From Azospirillum cavernae (GTDB taxonomy: Bacteria > Pseudomonadota > Alphaproteobacteria > Azospirillales > Azospirillaceae), in contig NZ_QYUL01000002.1 of the NCBI RefSeq assembly GCF_003590795.1, forward strand, positions 603,501 through 667,500: a stretch of DNA of 64,000 nt, in the 5' to 3' direction. Under the pieces are notes generated by a model. That model saw only the letters and a program-made list of their open reading frames with translations, had not been told where the DNA came from and made no database searches. The translations under genes were made by a program, and so were the position numbers. Within the stretch, counting starts at the first letter, position 1. Each line of letters starts with the position of its first letter. Below, in pieces: positions 1 through 10,498 of the stretch.

Positions 1-2
1 TC

Positions 3-3000
3 GCCGGCAACACCAGCGCCGCGTCCAGCGGCCTTGCCCTCACCATCGACCGCACGGCCGATGCGCCGACCGGCCTCGCCCTGGCAAGCGGATCCAACAC
101 CGGCCTGACCAACGACCTGATCACCAGTGTCCTCGCCCCGATCATCACGGGGACGGCGGAGGCTGGCGGCGCCGTCTCGCTCTACAACGGCTCCAATCTT
201 GTCGGCGCCGCCACTGTGGCGGGCAACGGCAGTTGGTCGGTGACCACCTCCGCGCTCGGCAACGGCACGCACAGCCTGACCGCGCGCCTCGTGGACATCG
301 TCGGCAACACCAGCGCCGCGTCCTCGGTCCTTGCGGTCACCATCGACGCCGCCGCGCCCGACGCGCCGGGTGGGCTTGCGATCAACCCGGCCGGCGACAG
401 CGGCGTCCTCGACAACGTCACCAACATCGCGGCGCAGACCGTCACCGGAACGGCGGAAACCGGCGCCACCGTCGTTCTCTATGACGGCGCCACCGCGCTC
501 GGCACGCAGGTGGCGACGAGCGGGTCTTGGACGATCGGGACGGGCGCGCTCGGCGTGGGCGGACACACGCTGACGGCGCGGGCCGTCGACGTGGCCGACA
601 ACACCGGGGCGGCCTCGGCGGCGTTGATCGTCACCATCGACACCAGCAGCCCGGCTCCGAGCGGCCTGGCCCTGACCGCAGCGTCGGACACCGGCTACAG
701 CAGCACGGACCGCATCACCAATTCCACGACTCTGTCCGTGACCGGCTCCGCCGAGGCGAACAGCTCCGTCACCCTCTACGACGCCATTTCCGGCAGCCCG
801 ACGCCGCTGGCGACCGTCGTCGCCGATGGCGGCGGCGCCTGGTCCTACAGCGGAAGCGGGTTCGCCGAGGGGTTGCACACCCTCACCGCCACGGCGGTGG
901 ATCCCAGCGGCAACACCTCCAGCGGTTCCGGCACGCTGGTGGTGACGGTGGACCTGACCGTCGCCGCGCCCGGCGCGCCGGTCCTCGCCCCTGCGTCGGA
1001 CACCGGGGTGTCGGGCGACGGACTGACCCGCCTGCTCGCGCCCACCTTCACCGGCACGGTGGAAAGCAGCGCCGTGGTGTCCCTCTACGACGGCGCCAAT
1101 TTCGTCGGAATGGGCACGGCCAACGGCTCGGGCGTCTACTCCATCGAGACGCCGCTGAGCAACGGCGCGCACACGATGACGGCGCGCGTCGTCGATGCCG
1201 CCGGCAACGCCACGGCCGCCGCCTCGGCCCCGCTCACCATCACGATCGACTCCATCGCGCCCGACGCGCCGTCCACGCCGGTGCTGGCTCCGGCTTCCGA
1301 CAGCGGCACGCTGGGCGATTTTATCACGTCCGCCGCCACGCCGACCGTGACCGGCACGGCCGAGGCGCTCAGCACCGTCCAGCTCTACATGGGCGGCGTC
1401 AGCGTCGGAACGGTCGTCGCCGACGGGGCGGGCGCCTGGACGATCATCACCAACAGTCTGTCCGACGGCGTGAGCACGCTGACCGTCCGGTCCGTGGACG
1501 GTGCGGGCAACACCAGCGGCGCCTCGGGTCAACTGCTGCTGACCATCGACACCACGCCTCCGACCCCGGGCGGCTTGGCCTTGACGGCGGCGACGGACAG
1601 CGGTCGCGTCGGCAACGACGCCGTCACGGCGGTGACGGCGCCGGTCATCACCGGCACAGCTCAGGCCGACAGCGCCGTCACGCTTTATTACTCGGACGGC
1701 GTCACCGTGCTGGGCGGCGCGACGGCGGACAGCCTCGGCCAATGGTCGGTCGCCAGCCCGACGCTGGCCGAGGGCCTGTACACGCTGTCGGCCCAGGCCG
1801 TGGATCCGGCCGGCAACACGGCGTTGGTGGCGGCGGCCCTCATCATCAACGTCGACCTCACCGTGCTGCCGTCGTCGGCGCCCAGCCTGACCGCTGGCTC
1901 CAACAGCGGCCTGACCAGCGATCTGATCACCAACGACACCACGCCCACGGTGAGCGGAAGCGCCGAGGCGCTCAGCGTCATCACGCTCTACGACGACGCC
2001 ACCCTCGTCGGCACGGGAACCACCGACGGTTCGGGGAACTGGTCAGTGACCACGGGGACGCTCATCAACGGCAACCACACGCTGGTCGCCCGCGTCACCG
2101 ATTTGGCCGGCAACAACACCGCTGCGGCGTCCGGCTCGTTGATCGTCTCCATCGACACCGAAAACACCACGATGTCGAATCTGGCCTTCGCGGTCGGGGA
2201 CGACACCGGGGTGTCCGCCAGCGACGGGCTGACCAAGCTCGCCACGCCGACCATCGTCGGCACGGCGGAGAGCTTCAGCGTCGTCACCCTCTATGAAGGA
2301 AACTCCAGCGTCGGCATGGCGACGGCCGACGCGAACGGCGCCTTCTCGCTCACCACGAACGCCTTGTCGGCGGGCAGCCACTCGCTGACCGCGCGCAGCG
2401 TCGATCAGGCTGGCAACACGTCCACGGCGTCGAGCAACCTGGTCCTGTCGGTCGATCTGTCCACCCCGCAGCCCAGCCTGCTCATGGCCGTCTCGTCCGA
2501 CAGCGGCGCCTCGAACAGCGATCACCTCACCAACAACTCCATCCTGCCGCTGAGCGGCACGGCCGAGGCGGACAGCACCATCGTCCTGTACGACGGCGGC
2601 GCCGCGTTCGGGACGGTCCAGGCCGACAGCCTGGGCAACTGGACGCAGCTGTCCCCCTCGCTGGCGGCGGGCAGCCACAGCCTGACCGCCGAGGCGACCG
2701 ACGCCGCCGGGAACAGTTCGACCTCCACCGTTCTTGTCGTCACGATCGACACCACGGCGTCCGTGCCCTCGCTGGACTTGGCGGGCGCGAGCGACACCGG
2801 GATCACCGGCGATCGCACGACGAACGACGCCACGCCCGACATCGTCGGCACGACGGAGGTCGGCGGGTTCGTCTCGCTTTATGAAGGCAGCACGCTGCGC
2901 GGGACGACGACCGCCGACGGCACGGGCCTGTGGACCATCACCAGCGGCCAGATGGCCAACGGCGCGCACACGCTGACCGCGCGCGGCATGGACGCGGCCG

Positions 3001-6000
3001 GAAACACCAGCGATCTGTCCTCGGCGGTGGTTATCACCATCGACACCGTCGTGCCGAACGCGCCGACCAGCGTCACGCTGGCGTCCGGCTCCGACAGCGG
3101 GACGTCGAACACCGACCGCCTCACCAAGATCACGACTCCGACCCTGTCCGGCTCGGCCGAGGCCAACAGCACGGTCACGCTCTACAGCGGGGCCACGGTC
3201 GTCGGCACGGCGACCGCCAGCGGCGGCGGGGGCTGGACCGTCACCACCGCTTCGCTGGCCGACGGCGTGAACACGCTCACGGTGAAGGCGGCCGACGACG
3301 CCGGCAACACCAGCGCCGCCAGTTCGCCGCTGACCGTCACCATCGACACCACCCAGGCCGCCCCAGGCACGCCGGTCCTGGGCGCCGCCTACGACAGCGG
3401 AACTTCCAGCACCGACGGCGTCACCAAGACCGTCAACCCGACGATCACCGGCACCGGCGAGGCGGGCAGCGTCGTCACCCTTTACGACGGCGGCGTGAGC
3501 TACGGCTCCACCACCGTGAATGGCCTCGGCGTCTGGTCAATCGGGACCGGGACCCTTGCCCCGGGCATGCGGACCCTCACCGCCAGCGCGGTCGACAGCG
3601 CCGGCAACAGTTCGGTGGCCTCCGCCGGGCTGGTCATCACCATCGACACCACGGCGGCGGCGCCCGGCACTCCGTCGCTCGCCGTCGACAGCGGCGCCTC
3701 CAACACGGACCGGCTGATCAACACCGGCTCGCCGACCCTCATCGGCACGGCCGAGGCGAACGGCCTCGTTCGCCTCTATGACGGCGCCAGCCTCGTCGGA
3801 TCCGGCACGGCCGACGGTTCGGGCGCCTGGACGATCGCCGCCAGCGGGCTGGGCGCGGGCGCGCACACGCTGTCGGCCCGAATGCTCGATGTCGCCGGCA
3901 ACACCAGCGATCCGTCCACGGCGCTGACGATCACCGTGGACACCACGGCGCCCGGCGCGCCGGGGACCCCGGCGCTCAGCGTCGGTTCGAACAGCGGATC
4001 CACGGCCGACCGCATCACCTCGGTCTTCGCGCCGACCATCACCGGCTCGGCCGAGGCGAACAGCATCGTCACGCTGTATGACGGCGCGGCGAATCTCGGC
4101 ACCGTGACGGCCAACGGCAGCGGCGCCTGGTCGCTCGCCACGCCGTCTCTCGCCGATGGTGTGCACACGCTGTCCGCAGCCGCGCTCGATCTGGCGGGCA
4201 ACACCAGCGCCGCCTCGGCGGCGCTGACCGTCACAATCGACACCACGGCGGCGGCCCCAACGGCTCTCGCCCTGGCCGCCGCCTCCGACACCGGCCTCGT
4301 GGGCGACAACCTGACCTCCGCCACCACCCCGACCATCACCGGCCGGGCGGAGGCGGGGAGCGCCGTCGCACTGTTCGAGGGATCGACGGCGCTCGGCGCC
4401 ACCACCGCCGACAGCTCCGGCGTCTGGTCGATCACCAGTTCGGTTCTGACAGGCGGCAGCGCAACGGCGCATTCACTGTTCGCCACGATGGTCGATGCGG
4501 CGGGCAACACCAGCTCCGCGTCCGGTTCGCTGAACTTCACCATCGACACCGTGCCGGATGCGGTTTCGATTGAGCTTGCCTCGTCTTCGGACACCGGGTC
4601 CTCCAACAGCGACCGGATCACCTCCAACACCACGCCGACGCTCAGCGGCATCGTGGGAACGGACAATACGGGCACGGTAGGCCCGGGCCGGATCGTCACG
4701 ATCACGAGCGCGTTCAATGGGGGAACCTCCCAAGCCGTCGGAACGGTGACGGCGGACGCCACCACCGGCGCCTGGAGCTTTACGCCGTCGAGTTCTCTCG
4801 CCGCCGGTGTCTACAACTTCGGCGTTTCCTCCTTCGACAACGCAGGCAACCCCGGCGTCAACGGCGTCACAGTCACCATCGATCTCACCGCCGACACCCC
4901 CGGCGGGCTGGATCTCGCCACCGCATCGGACAGCGGTCGGAGCACGACCGACGACAAGACGAACGTCGCGACCCCGGTCATCACGGGCACCGCCGAAGCG
5001 GGCAGCGCCGTCACGCTCTATGACAACGCCGTCTCCGTCGGGACGGTCACGGCGAGCGGACTCGGCACCTGGTCCTTCACCACGCCGACGCTGGCCGACG
5101 GCGCCCACACCCTCACGGCCAGCGCCGTGGACGTCACCAACAACACCAGCGGTCTGTCCGCCGCGCTGGTCGTCACCATCAACACACAGGCCGCCGCGCC
5201 GAGCGGTCTCGACCTGACGACCGACTCCGGCGGCAGCGCAACCGACGACCGGACCAACATTGCATCGCCAACGATCCGAGGCACGGCCGAAGCCTCCAAC
5301 CTCGTCATGCTGTATGACGGCGGGGCGATGGTCGGCATGTCGACGGCGGGTGTCGATGGCAACTGGACGGTCCAGGCCATCGGTCTCGGAGACGGCACGC
5401 ACACCCTGACGGCGACGACCGTCGATCAGTTCGGCACCACCAGCGTCGCATCGAGCGCCCTGCTCGTCACCATTGACACCGCCGCGCCCCAGCCTTCGTC
5501 GCTCACCTTGACGGCTGGCTCCAACAGCGGCTCGACCGCCGATCTGGAGACCAACAGCGCGACGCCGGTTCTGAGCGGGACGGCGGAGGCGAACAGCGTG
5601 GTGACGCTGTACGACGGCGCGACCCTGCTGACCACGACGACGTCCGACGGCGCCGGCGCCTGGACGATGACGTCGGCGTCGCTGAGCGAGGGCGCGCACA
5701 GCCTGACCGTTCTTTCCCAGGATGTGGCGGGCAACACCGGCGCGGCCTCGGATCCGCTCGTCATCACCATCGATCGCACCTCGGCCACGCCCACGGGGAT
5801 GAGCCTGGGCACCGGCTCCGACAGCGGCTCGTCGGGCGACCGCATCACGAACGTCGCTACACCCACGGTTCTGGGCGTGGCGGAGGCGAACAGCGTCGTC
5901 ACGCTGCGCGACGACGTCAGCGCCCAGGACGTCGGCGCCGCCACCGCCGACGGATCGGGCGTTTGGTCCATCGCCGTCGCCGCGACGCTCGCCGCCGGCG

Positions 6001-9000
6001 CGCATTCGCTGACGGCGACCGCCGTCGATGTCGCGGGCAACACCAGCGCCGCTGGCGCGCTCGTCGTCACGATCGACACGACGGCGGTCGTTCCGACCAC
6101 GCCGGTGCTGACAGCAGGCTCCGACCTCGGACGCTCGAACAGCGACCGGCTGACCGCCGACAGCACGCCGACGGTGAGCGGAAGCGCCGAGGCCAACAGC
6201 GTCATCACCTTGTACGAGGGCGGCGTCTTCGTCGGGCTTGGAACCGCCGACGGCAGCGGCCAATGGTCGGTGACGGCCGGCGCCCTGACGGAGGGCGAGC
6301 ACACGCTCACCGTGAGGGCGACCGACGTGGCCGGGAACACCAGCGACGCCTCGGGCGGGCTGGTCGTGACCATCGACCTGACCACGGCGGTCCGTACGGT
6401 CATGCGGGCGAGCGGAAGCGCGGATGCCAACAGCGTCGTTTACCTTTACGAGGGCGTGAACCTCGCCGGCGAGGGGATTAATTCCTTCGGGTCGGCGACG
6501 GCGGACGGCAGCGGCCTGTGGACCCTGACGGCAAGCGACCTGGGCGTGGCCGACCGCACATTGACGGCGGTGGCGCCCGGCGCGAACAGCAACACCGCAG
6601 GCCCGTCCGCTCCGCTTGTCACCATCGATGTTGTGACCCCCGTCCGCTCGATGCTGCTGACCCAGGCGTCCGACACCGGCAGCGGGCGCGACGATCTGCT
6701 CACCAACACCACCACGCCGACGCTCGTCGGCATGGTCGAGGCGGACAGCGTGGTCACGCTGTACGACGGCAACAGCGCGGTGGGCACGGCGACGGCGGAC
6801 GGCTCCGGCGCCTGGACGATCACGGCGGCGACGCTGAGTTCCGGTGTGCGCCAGCTCTCGCTCACCACGGTCGACAAGGCGGGGAACACGGCCACCTCCG
6901 CGTCGGGGCTGGCGGTGACGATCGACACGACCGCACCCTCGGCGCCCGCGACTCCGGCGCTCAGTCCCGACAGCAACAGCGGCTATCTCAACACCCCCGT
7001 GACGAACGTCCGGCAACCTGTGCTGACCGGCAACGCCGAAGCGAACGCGCACATCCTGCTGTTCGCCAATGGCGCGCTGGTTGGCGAGACCGATGCGGAC
7101 GGGTCCGGGAACTGGTCGGGAGGCGCCTCGACGCTGAGCCTCGGCGCCCAGTCCATGACCGTCAAGGCCGTGGACGCGGCGGGCAACACCTCGTCGGCAA
7201 GCGGCGGCCTGACGCTGACCATCACGCCGGAAAGCGCCGCTCCGACGAGTGTTGGGTTGGCCTCGGCGTCCGACAGCGGCGTTCCGGCCGACGGGCTGAC
7301 CAACGTCCGGACCCCGACCATCACCGGATCGGCGGTGGCGAACAGCGTGGTGACGCTGTACGACTACATCACCGTCATCGGGACCGGCACGGCGGACGGC
7401 AGCGGCCTTTGGTCGATCACGACCGGAAGCCTGAGCGGGTCAAGCTACACCCTCACCGCCACGGCTCTGGATACCGACGGGGTCGAATCGGCGCTGTCGG
7501 GACCCTTCATCTTCAGCATCGACACCACGGCGCCCACGGCGCCGACCGGCCTCGTCCTCGCCGCTGGCAACGGCGCTCTGACGAACAACGCCACGCCGCC
7601 GATCACTGGCACCGCAGAGGCTGGCAGCACGGTTCAGCTGTACGATGGCAACACCCTCGTCGGCTCGGCCACGGTCGGCGGCGGGGGCTTGTGGACGGTC
7701 AGCCCGTCCTCGACCCTGTCCGACGCGGCGCACAGCCTTACGGTCCGTGCGGTCGATGCCGCCGGCAACAGCTCGGCGGCGTCCAGCGCGCTGATCGTGA
7801 CCATCGACACGTTCGCGGCGGCGCCCGGCGCCCTCGACCTGACGACGGACAGCGGCAGCAGCAGCACCGACAACCTGACCAAAATCGCCACACCGACCAT
7901 CGTCGGCACGGCGGACGCCGGGAACAGGGTCGTGCTGTACGATGGCGCCGCCGCCGTGGGAACGGCCGTCGCCGGAGGCGGCGGGCTTTGGACGATTGCG
8001 GCCTCCTCCTTGTCCGACGCGGCGCGCACCCTCACCGCCAAGGCCTTCGACGACGCCGGAAACACCTCGGCGGCCTCCGGCGGGCTGATCGTCACCATAG
8101 ACACCGCCGTGTCGGCTCCGACCGGCCTCAACGTTGTCAATGACGCCGACGCGCTGACCACCAACACCACGCCGACGATTGCCGGCACCGCAGAGGCGGG
8201 CAGCACCGTCGTCCTGTACGAGGGGGCCTCCGCTCGCGGCACGGTCACGGCCGACTCGACGACGGGCGCCTGGAGCCTCTCCATGGCCTCGTTGAGCGAG
8301 GGGGGGCACACGCTGAGCGCGACGGCCGTCGATCTGGCTGGCAACAGCTCTTCCGCATCCAGCGCGTTCATCGTGACCGTCGATACGGTGGCGCCGACGC
8401 TCCTGACGACGTCCTCTGTCGACAGCGCGGCGCTGACCCTGACCTTTGCCGAGGCGGTGAGCCTCGCGGCGGCCCCCAATCAGACCGCTGGCATGAGTGT
8501 CCTGGTCGATGGCGCGGCCCGCGCCATCACCGCCGCCTCCGGCACGGGCGGCAACACCGTGACCCTGACGCTCGCGTCCGCCCTGTCTTCCGGGCAGACC
8601 GTGACCTTCAGCTACGATCCAACGCTGTCCGGCAGCGCCCTGTCCGACGCGGCGGGCAACGAAATGGCCAGCCTCGTCGGGCAGGCGATCATCAACGCCA
8701 CCCCCGCGCCGCCGTCCCCGCCACCGCCGCCGCCGCCACCACCACCGCCGACGCCGACGACGGTGGTGGACGGCGCGCTGCTGACGACGACGACGGGCGC
8801 GGACAGCACGGGCCGTCCCACGGAGTCCGTGGTGATCGCTCCGGTCACGGAGAACCGGACCGACACGGACACCAAGACCAGTTCGGCGGACGTGGCGCTG
8901 GCCGGAACCACCGCCAATCCGGTGCTGGAAGCCAGCCTGCCCACGGGCGTGGGCATGACCTCCACCGGCGTCACCTCCGGCCTGACGCTGGGCGATCTGG

Positions 9001-10241
9001 CCGCCGCCTTCTCCAACCAGCTCGGCACGCTGGGCACCGAAGCGCCGTCGAACTCGACCGTGCCGAACGCCGGACTGACCCAACTGTTGCCGTCCACCAC
9101 CACGGTGACGTTGCGCAGCGTCACGCCATCGGTGGCTTCGGGTGTGGCGCCGACCACGCCGATCACCATCACCGGCTCGGCTCCGACCGGGCAGGCATCG
9201 GCCGTGCTGCTGGATGCGCGCCAGCTTCCGGCCGGCACGGTGGTGAACCTGCAGAACGTGGACTACGCCGTCATCACCGGCGCGGTCACGGTGGGCGGCG
9301 GCTCCGGCTCCAACGTCGCGATCGGCGACAGCGCCAACCAGACCATCATCCTGGGCGTCGATGACGACACGCTGCGCGGCGGCGGCGGTGACGACACAAT
9401 CGGCAGCCGGGAAGGCCGCGACCTGCTGTACGGCGACGCTGGCAACGACTTCGTGTTCGGCGGACTCGGCTACGACCGGCTCCAAGGCGGCACGGGCAAC
9501 GACACGCTGCATGGCGATGAGGGCGTGGACGCTGTCCGCATCGAGGCGAACTTCGCCGATGTGGGCCTCGCCCGCGATGCCTACGGGGCGCTGACCATGA
9601 CCAGCGCGACGCTTGGCGTCGACACCCTGCAGGGGGTGGAGTTGCTGCGTTTCAACGACCGGGTGGAACTGGTCAACGCGCCGAACGCCCCGATCACGAA
9701 GTCCGGCAAGGGGCTGTTCTTCGAGAGCGACTACCTCGCCGACAACCCCGACGTGGCGCAGGCCGTCGCCCGAGGCGAGTTCGCCAGCGGCCTGCAACAC
9801 TACGAGGTCTACGGCGCCACCGAGCAGCGGCTGGGGGTCGTGTCCCTGGACGAGCAGTTCTATCTCGCCCAGAACCAAGACGTGGCCGCCGCAATGGAGC
9901 GGGGCGAGTTCGCCAGCGGCTTGCAACATTATATGGCCTACGGCGCAAAGGAAGGCCGCGACCCGAACGCGCTGTTCGACGAGGCCTGGTACCTCGAGCA
10001 CAACACCGACGTCGCGGCGGCGGTGCAGGCCGGCGGCTTCGAGAGCGGCTACGAACATTACGAGGCCTTCGGCTGGAAGGAGGGGCGCACGCCATCCGCC
10101 TGGATGGACACCACCGCCTATCTGACGGAGAACCCGGACGTCGCGATGGCCGGCATCGATCCGCTGTCGCACTTCCTGGACTTCGGCGCCCGCGAAGGCC
10201 GCATCATCAAGGCGGTCGATAGCGATCTCTGGCTGAGCTGA
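3..10241 (+). CDS. Giant Ig-like repeat adhesin with RTX block, 3' part (5' end outside window)
   Basis: The reading frame is open from the first bases, so the start lies upstream and only about 3,412 residues are seen. I count 28 tandem units of roughly 95-100 aa. Each carries a core like TGTAEAnSxVTLYDGa, then GxWS, HTLTAxAxDxAGNTS and VTIDT, which is the Big/Ig-like repeat of large surface adhesins. The unit near 4620-4890 is divergent. Next come a SwmB-like Ig fold (about 8395-8690), a poly-proline stretch (about 8704-8757), a region of unknown fold (8758-9350), RTX nonapeptides of GGxGxD type (about 9370-9525, calcium binding) and four C-terminal repeats (9715-10241). The layout fits a type I-secreted biofilm or attachment protein. 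Secretion genes are not in the window. Family assignment is confident; the role in adhesion is inferred. Confidence 0.9.
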   Translation, partial: AGNTSAASSGLALTIDRTADAPTGLALASGSNTGLTNDLITSVLAPIITGTAEAGGAVSLYNGSNLVGAATVAGNGSWSVTTSALGNGTHSLTARLVDIVGNTSAASSVLAVTIDAAAPDAPGGLAINPAGDSGVLDNVTNIAAQTVTGTAETGATVVLYDGATALGTQVATSGSWTIGTGALGVGGHTLTARAVDVADNTGAASAALIVTIDTSSPAPSGLALTAASDTGYSSTDRITNSTTLSVTGSAEANSSVTLYDAISGSPTPLATVVADGGGAWSYSGSGFAEGLHTLTATAVDPSGNTSSGSGTLVVTVDLTVAAPGAPVLAPASDTGVSGDGLTRLLAPTFTGTVESSAVVSLYDGANFVGMGTANGSGVYSIETPLSNGAHTMTARVVDAAGNATAAASAPLTITIDSIAPDAPSTPVLAPASDSGTLGDFITSAATPTVTGTAEALSTVQLYMGGVSVGTVVADGAGAWTIITNSLSDGVSTLTVRSVDGAGNTSGASGQLLLTIDTTPPTPGGLALTAATDSGRVGNDAVTAVTAPVITGTAQADSAVTLYYSDGVTVLGGATADSLGQWSVASPTLAEGLYTLSAQAVDPAGNTALVAAALIINVDLTVLPSSAPSLTAGSNSGLTSDLITNDTTPTVSGSAEALSVITLYDDATLVGTGTTDGSGNWSVTTGTLINGNHTLVARVTDLAGNNTAAASGSLIVSIDTENTTMSNLAFAVGDDTGVSASDGLTKLATPTIVGTAESFSVVTLYEGNSSVGMATADANGAFSLTTNALSAGSHSLTARSVDQAGNTSTASSNLVLSVDLSTPQPSLLMAVSSDSGASNSDHLTNNSILPLSGTAEADSTIVLYDGGAAFGTVQADSLGNWTQLSPSLAAGSHSLTAEATDAAGNSSTSTVLVVTIDTTASVPSLDLAGASDTGITGDRTTNDATPDIVGTTEVGGFVSLYEGSTLRGTTTADGTGLWTITSGQMANGAHTLTARGMDAAGNTSDLSSAVVITIDTVVPNAPTSVTLASGSDSGTSNTDRLTKITTPTLSGSAEANSTVTLYSGATVVGTATASGGGGWTVTTASLADGVNTLTVKAADDAGNTSAASSPLTVTIDTTQAAPGTPVLGAAYDSGTSSTDGVTKTVNPTITGTGEAGSVVTLYDGGVSYGSTTVNGLGVWSIGTGTLAPGMRTLTASAVDSAGNSSVASAGLVITIDTTAAAPGTPSLAVDSGASNTDRLINTGSPTLIGTAEANGLVRLYDGASLVGSGTADGSGAWTIAASGLGAGAHTLSARMLDVAGNTSDPSTALTITVDTTAPGAPGTPALSVGSNSGSTADRITSVFAPTITGSAEANSIVTLYDGAANLGTVTANGSGAWSLATPSLADGVHTLSAAALDLAGNTSAASAALTVTIDTTAAAPTALALAAASDTGLVGDNLTSATTPTITGRAEAGSAVALFEGSTALGATTADSSGVWSITSSVLTGGSATAHSLFATMVDAAGNTSSASGSLNFTIDTVPDAVSIELASSSDTGSSNSDRITSNTTPTLSGIVGTDNTGTVGPGRIVTITSAFNGGTSQAVGTVTADATTGAWSFTPSSSLAAGVYNFGVSSFDNAGNPGVNGVTVTIDLTADTPGGLDLATASDSGRSTTDDKTNVATPVITGTAEAGSAVTLYDNAVSVGTVTASGLGTWSFTTPTLADGAHTLTASAVDVTNNTSGLSAALVVTINTQAAAPSGLDLTTDSGGSATDDRTNIASPTIRGTAEASNLVMLYDGGAMVGMSTAGVDGNWTVQAIGLGDGTHTLTATTVDQFGTTSVASSALLVTIDTAAPQPSSLTLTAGSNSGSTADLETNSATPVLSGTAEANSVVTLYDGATLLTTTTSDGAGAWTMTSASLSEGAHSLTVLSQDVAGNTGAASDPLVITIDRTSATPTGMSLGTGSDSGSSGDRITNVATPTVLGVAEANSVVTLRDDVSAQDVGAATADGSGVWSIAVAATLAAGAHSLTATAVDVAGNTSAAGALVVTIDTTAVVPTTPVLTAGSDLGRSNSDRLTADSTPTVSGSAEANSVITLYEGGVFVGLGTADGSGQWSVTAGALTEGEHTLTVRATDVAGNTSDASGGLVVTIDLTTAVRTVMRASGSADANSVVYLYEGVNLAGEGINSFGSATADGSGLWTLTASDLGVADRTLTAVAPGANSNTAGPSAPLVTIDVVTPVRSMLLTQASDTGSGRDDLLTNTTTPTLVGMVEADSVVTLYDGNSAVGTATADGSGAWTITAATLSSGVRQLSLTTVDKAGNTATSASGLAVTIDTTAPSAPATPALSPDSNSGYLNTPVTNVRQPVLTGNAEANAHILLFANGALVGETDADGSGNWSGGASTLSLGAQSMTVKAVDAAGNTSSASGGLTLTITPESAAPTSVGLASASDSGVPADGLTNVRTPTITGSAVANSVVTLYDYITVIGTGTADGSGLWSITTGSLSGSSYTLTATALDTDGVESALSGPFIFSIDTTAPTAPTGLVLAAGNGALTNNATPPITGTAEAGSTVQLYDGNTLVGSATVGGGGLWTVSPSSTLSDAAHSLTVRAVDAAGNSSAASSALIVTIDTFAAAPGALDLTTDSGSSSTDNLTKIATPTIVGTADAGNRVVLYDGAAAVGTAVAGGGGLWTIAASSLSDAARTLTAKAFDDAGNTSAASGGLIVTIDTAVSAPTGLNVVNDADALTTNTTPTIAGTAEAGSTVVLYEGASARGTVTADSTTGAWSLSMASLSEGGHTLSATAVDLAGNSSSASSAFIVTVDTVAPTLLTTSSVDSAALTLTFAEAVSLAAAPNQTAGMSVLVDGAARAITAASGTGGNTVTLTLASALSSGQTVTFSYDPTLSGSALSDAAGNEMASLVGQAIINATPAPPSPPPPPPPPPPPTPTTVVDGALLTTTTGADSTGRPTESVVIAPVTENRTDTDTKTSSADVALAGTTANPVLEASLPTGVGMTSTGVTSGLTLGDLAAAFSNQLGTLGTEAPSNSTVPNAGLTQLLPSTTTVTLRSVTPSVASGVAPTTPITITGSAPTGQASAVLLDARQLPAGTVVNLQNVDYAVITGAVTVGGGSGSNVAIGDSANQTIILGVDDDTLRGGGGDDTIGSREGRDLLYGDAGNDFVFGGLGYDRLQGGTGNDTLHGDEGVDAVRIEANFADVGLARDAYGALTMTSATLGVDTLQGVELLRFNDRVELVNAPNAPITKSGKGLFFESDYLADNPDVAQAVARGEFASGLQHYEVYGATEQRLGVVSLDEQFYLAQNQDVAAAMERGEFASGLQHYMAYGAKEGRDPNALFDEAWYLEHNTDVAAAVQAGGFESGYEHYEAFGWKEGRTPSAWMDTTAYLTENPDVAMAGIDPLSHFLDFGAREGRIIKAVDSDLWLS
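9370..9525 (+). other. RTX (hemolysin-type) calcium-binding nonapeptide block
   Basis: Consecutive motifs such as GGGGDDTIG, YGDAGNDFV, FGGLGYDRL, QGGTGNDTL and HGDEG match the GGxGxDxUx consensus of type I secretion substrates. In that family the block folds as a calcium-dependent beta roll outside the cell. Confidence 0.85.
9715..10200 (+). repeat. Four C-terminal 'NPDVA / HY-G-EGR' repeats of the adhesin
   Basis: Within the adhesin, four units of about 37-42 aa each run YLxxNPDVAxAVxxG, GLQHYxxYG, then a charged EGR or similar. The first reads YLADNPDVAQAV, the second YLAQNQDVAAAM, the third YLEHNTDVAAAV and the last YLTENPDVAMAG ending FGAREGR. They follow the RTX block and finish about 15 residues before the stop. 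Such repeats accompany large secreted alphaproteobacterial proteins; their function is unknown to me. Confidence 0.75.
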
Positions 10242-10265
10242 CGTCGGCCGGAACAGGAAAGGGGA

Positions 10266-10296
10266 GGGGCCGTTCCGGCGACGGAGCGGCCCCTTT
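10266..10296 (+). terminator. Rho-independent terminator of the adhesin gene
   Basis: An 11-bp stem (GGGGCCGTTCC with GGAGCGGCCCC, one G-T pair) with a 6-nt loop begins 25 bp after the adhesin stop and is followed by TTT. It sits between two convergent genes and may serve both. Confidence 0.75.
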
Positions 10297-10498
10297 GCCT
10301 TGCGGTCTCGACCAAGGGCGCCGTCGCCTCCGGTCGGGTTCGTGCTCGCAAACCAGCCGCGCCGCGCGCCCGGGCCTCTCAGGGGCGTGGCTGGCCGCTG
10401 TCCGCGTCGTCATGAGGACCCTGTCATCTCAAGACATGGGGGCCTCGAGACACCCGACGCGGTTCAGTTCGAGTTGGGCGTCTCGCAAGCGGCGACGA

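Noticed and set aside
3..8400. The adhesin repeats as a possible CRISPR or satellite array
   Set aside because: The period of about 290 bp is a multiple of codons, conservation is at protein level, and the frame is open throughout.
7440..10172. A 910-codon open frame antisense to the adhesin, and a similar 859-codon one at 4473-7052
   Set aside because: They mirror the repetitive GC-rich sense frame, are full of Arg/Gly-rich low-complexity sequence and match no family.
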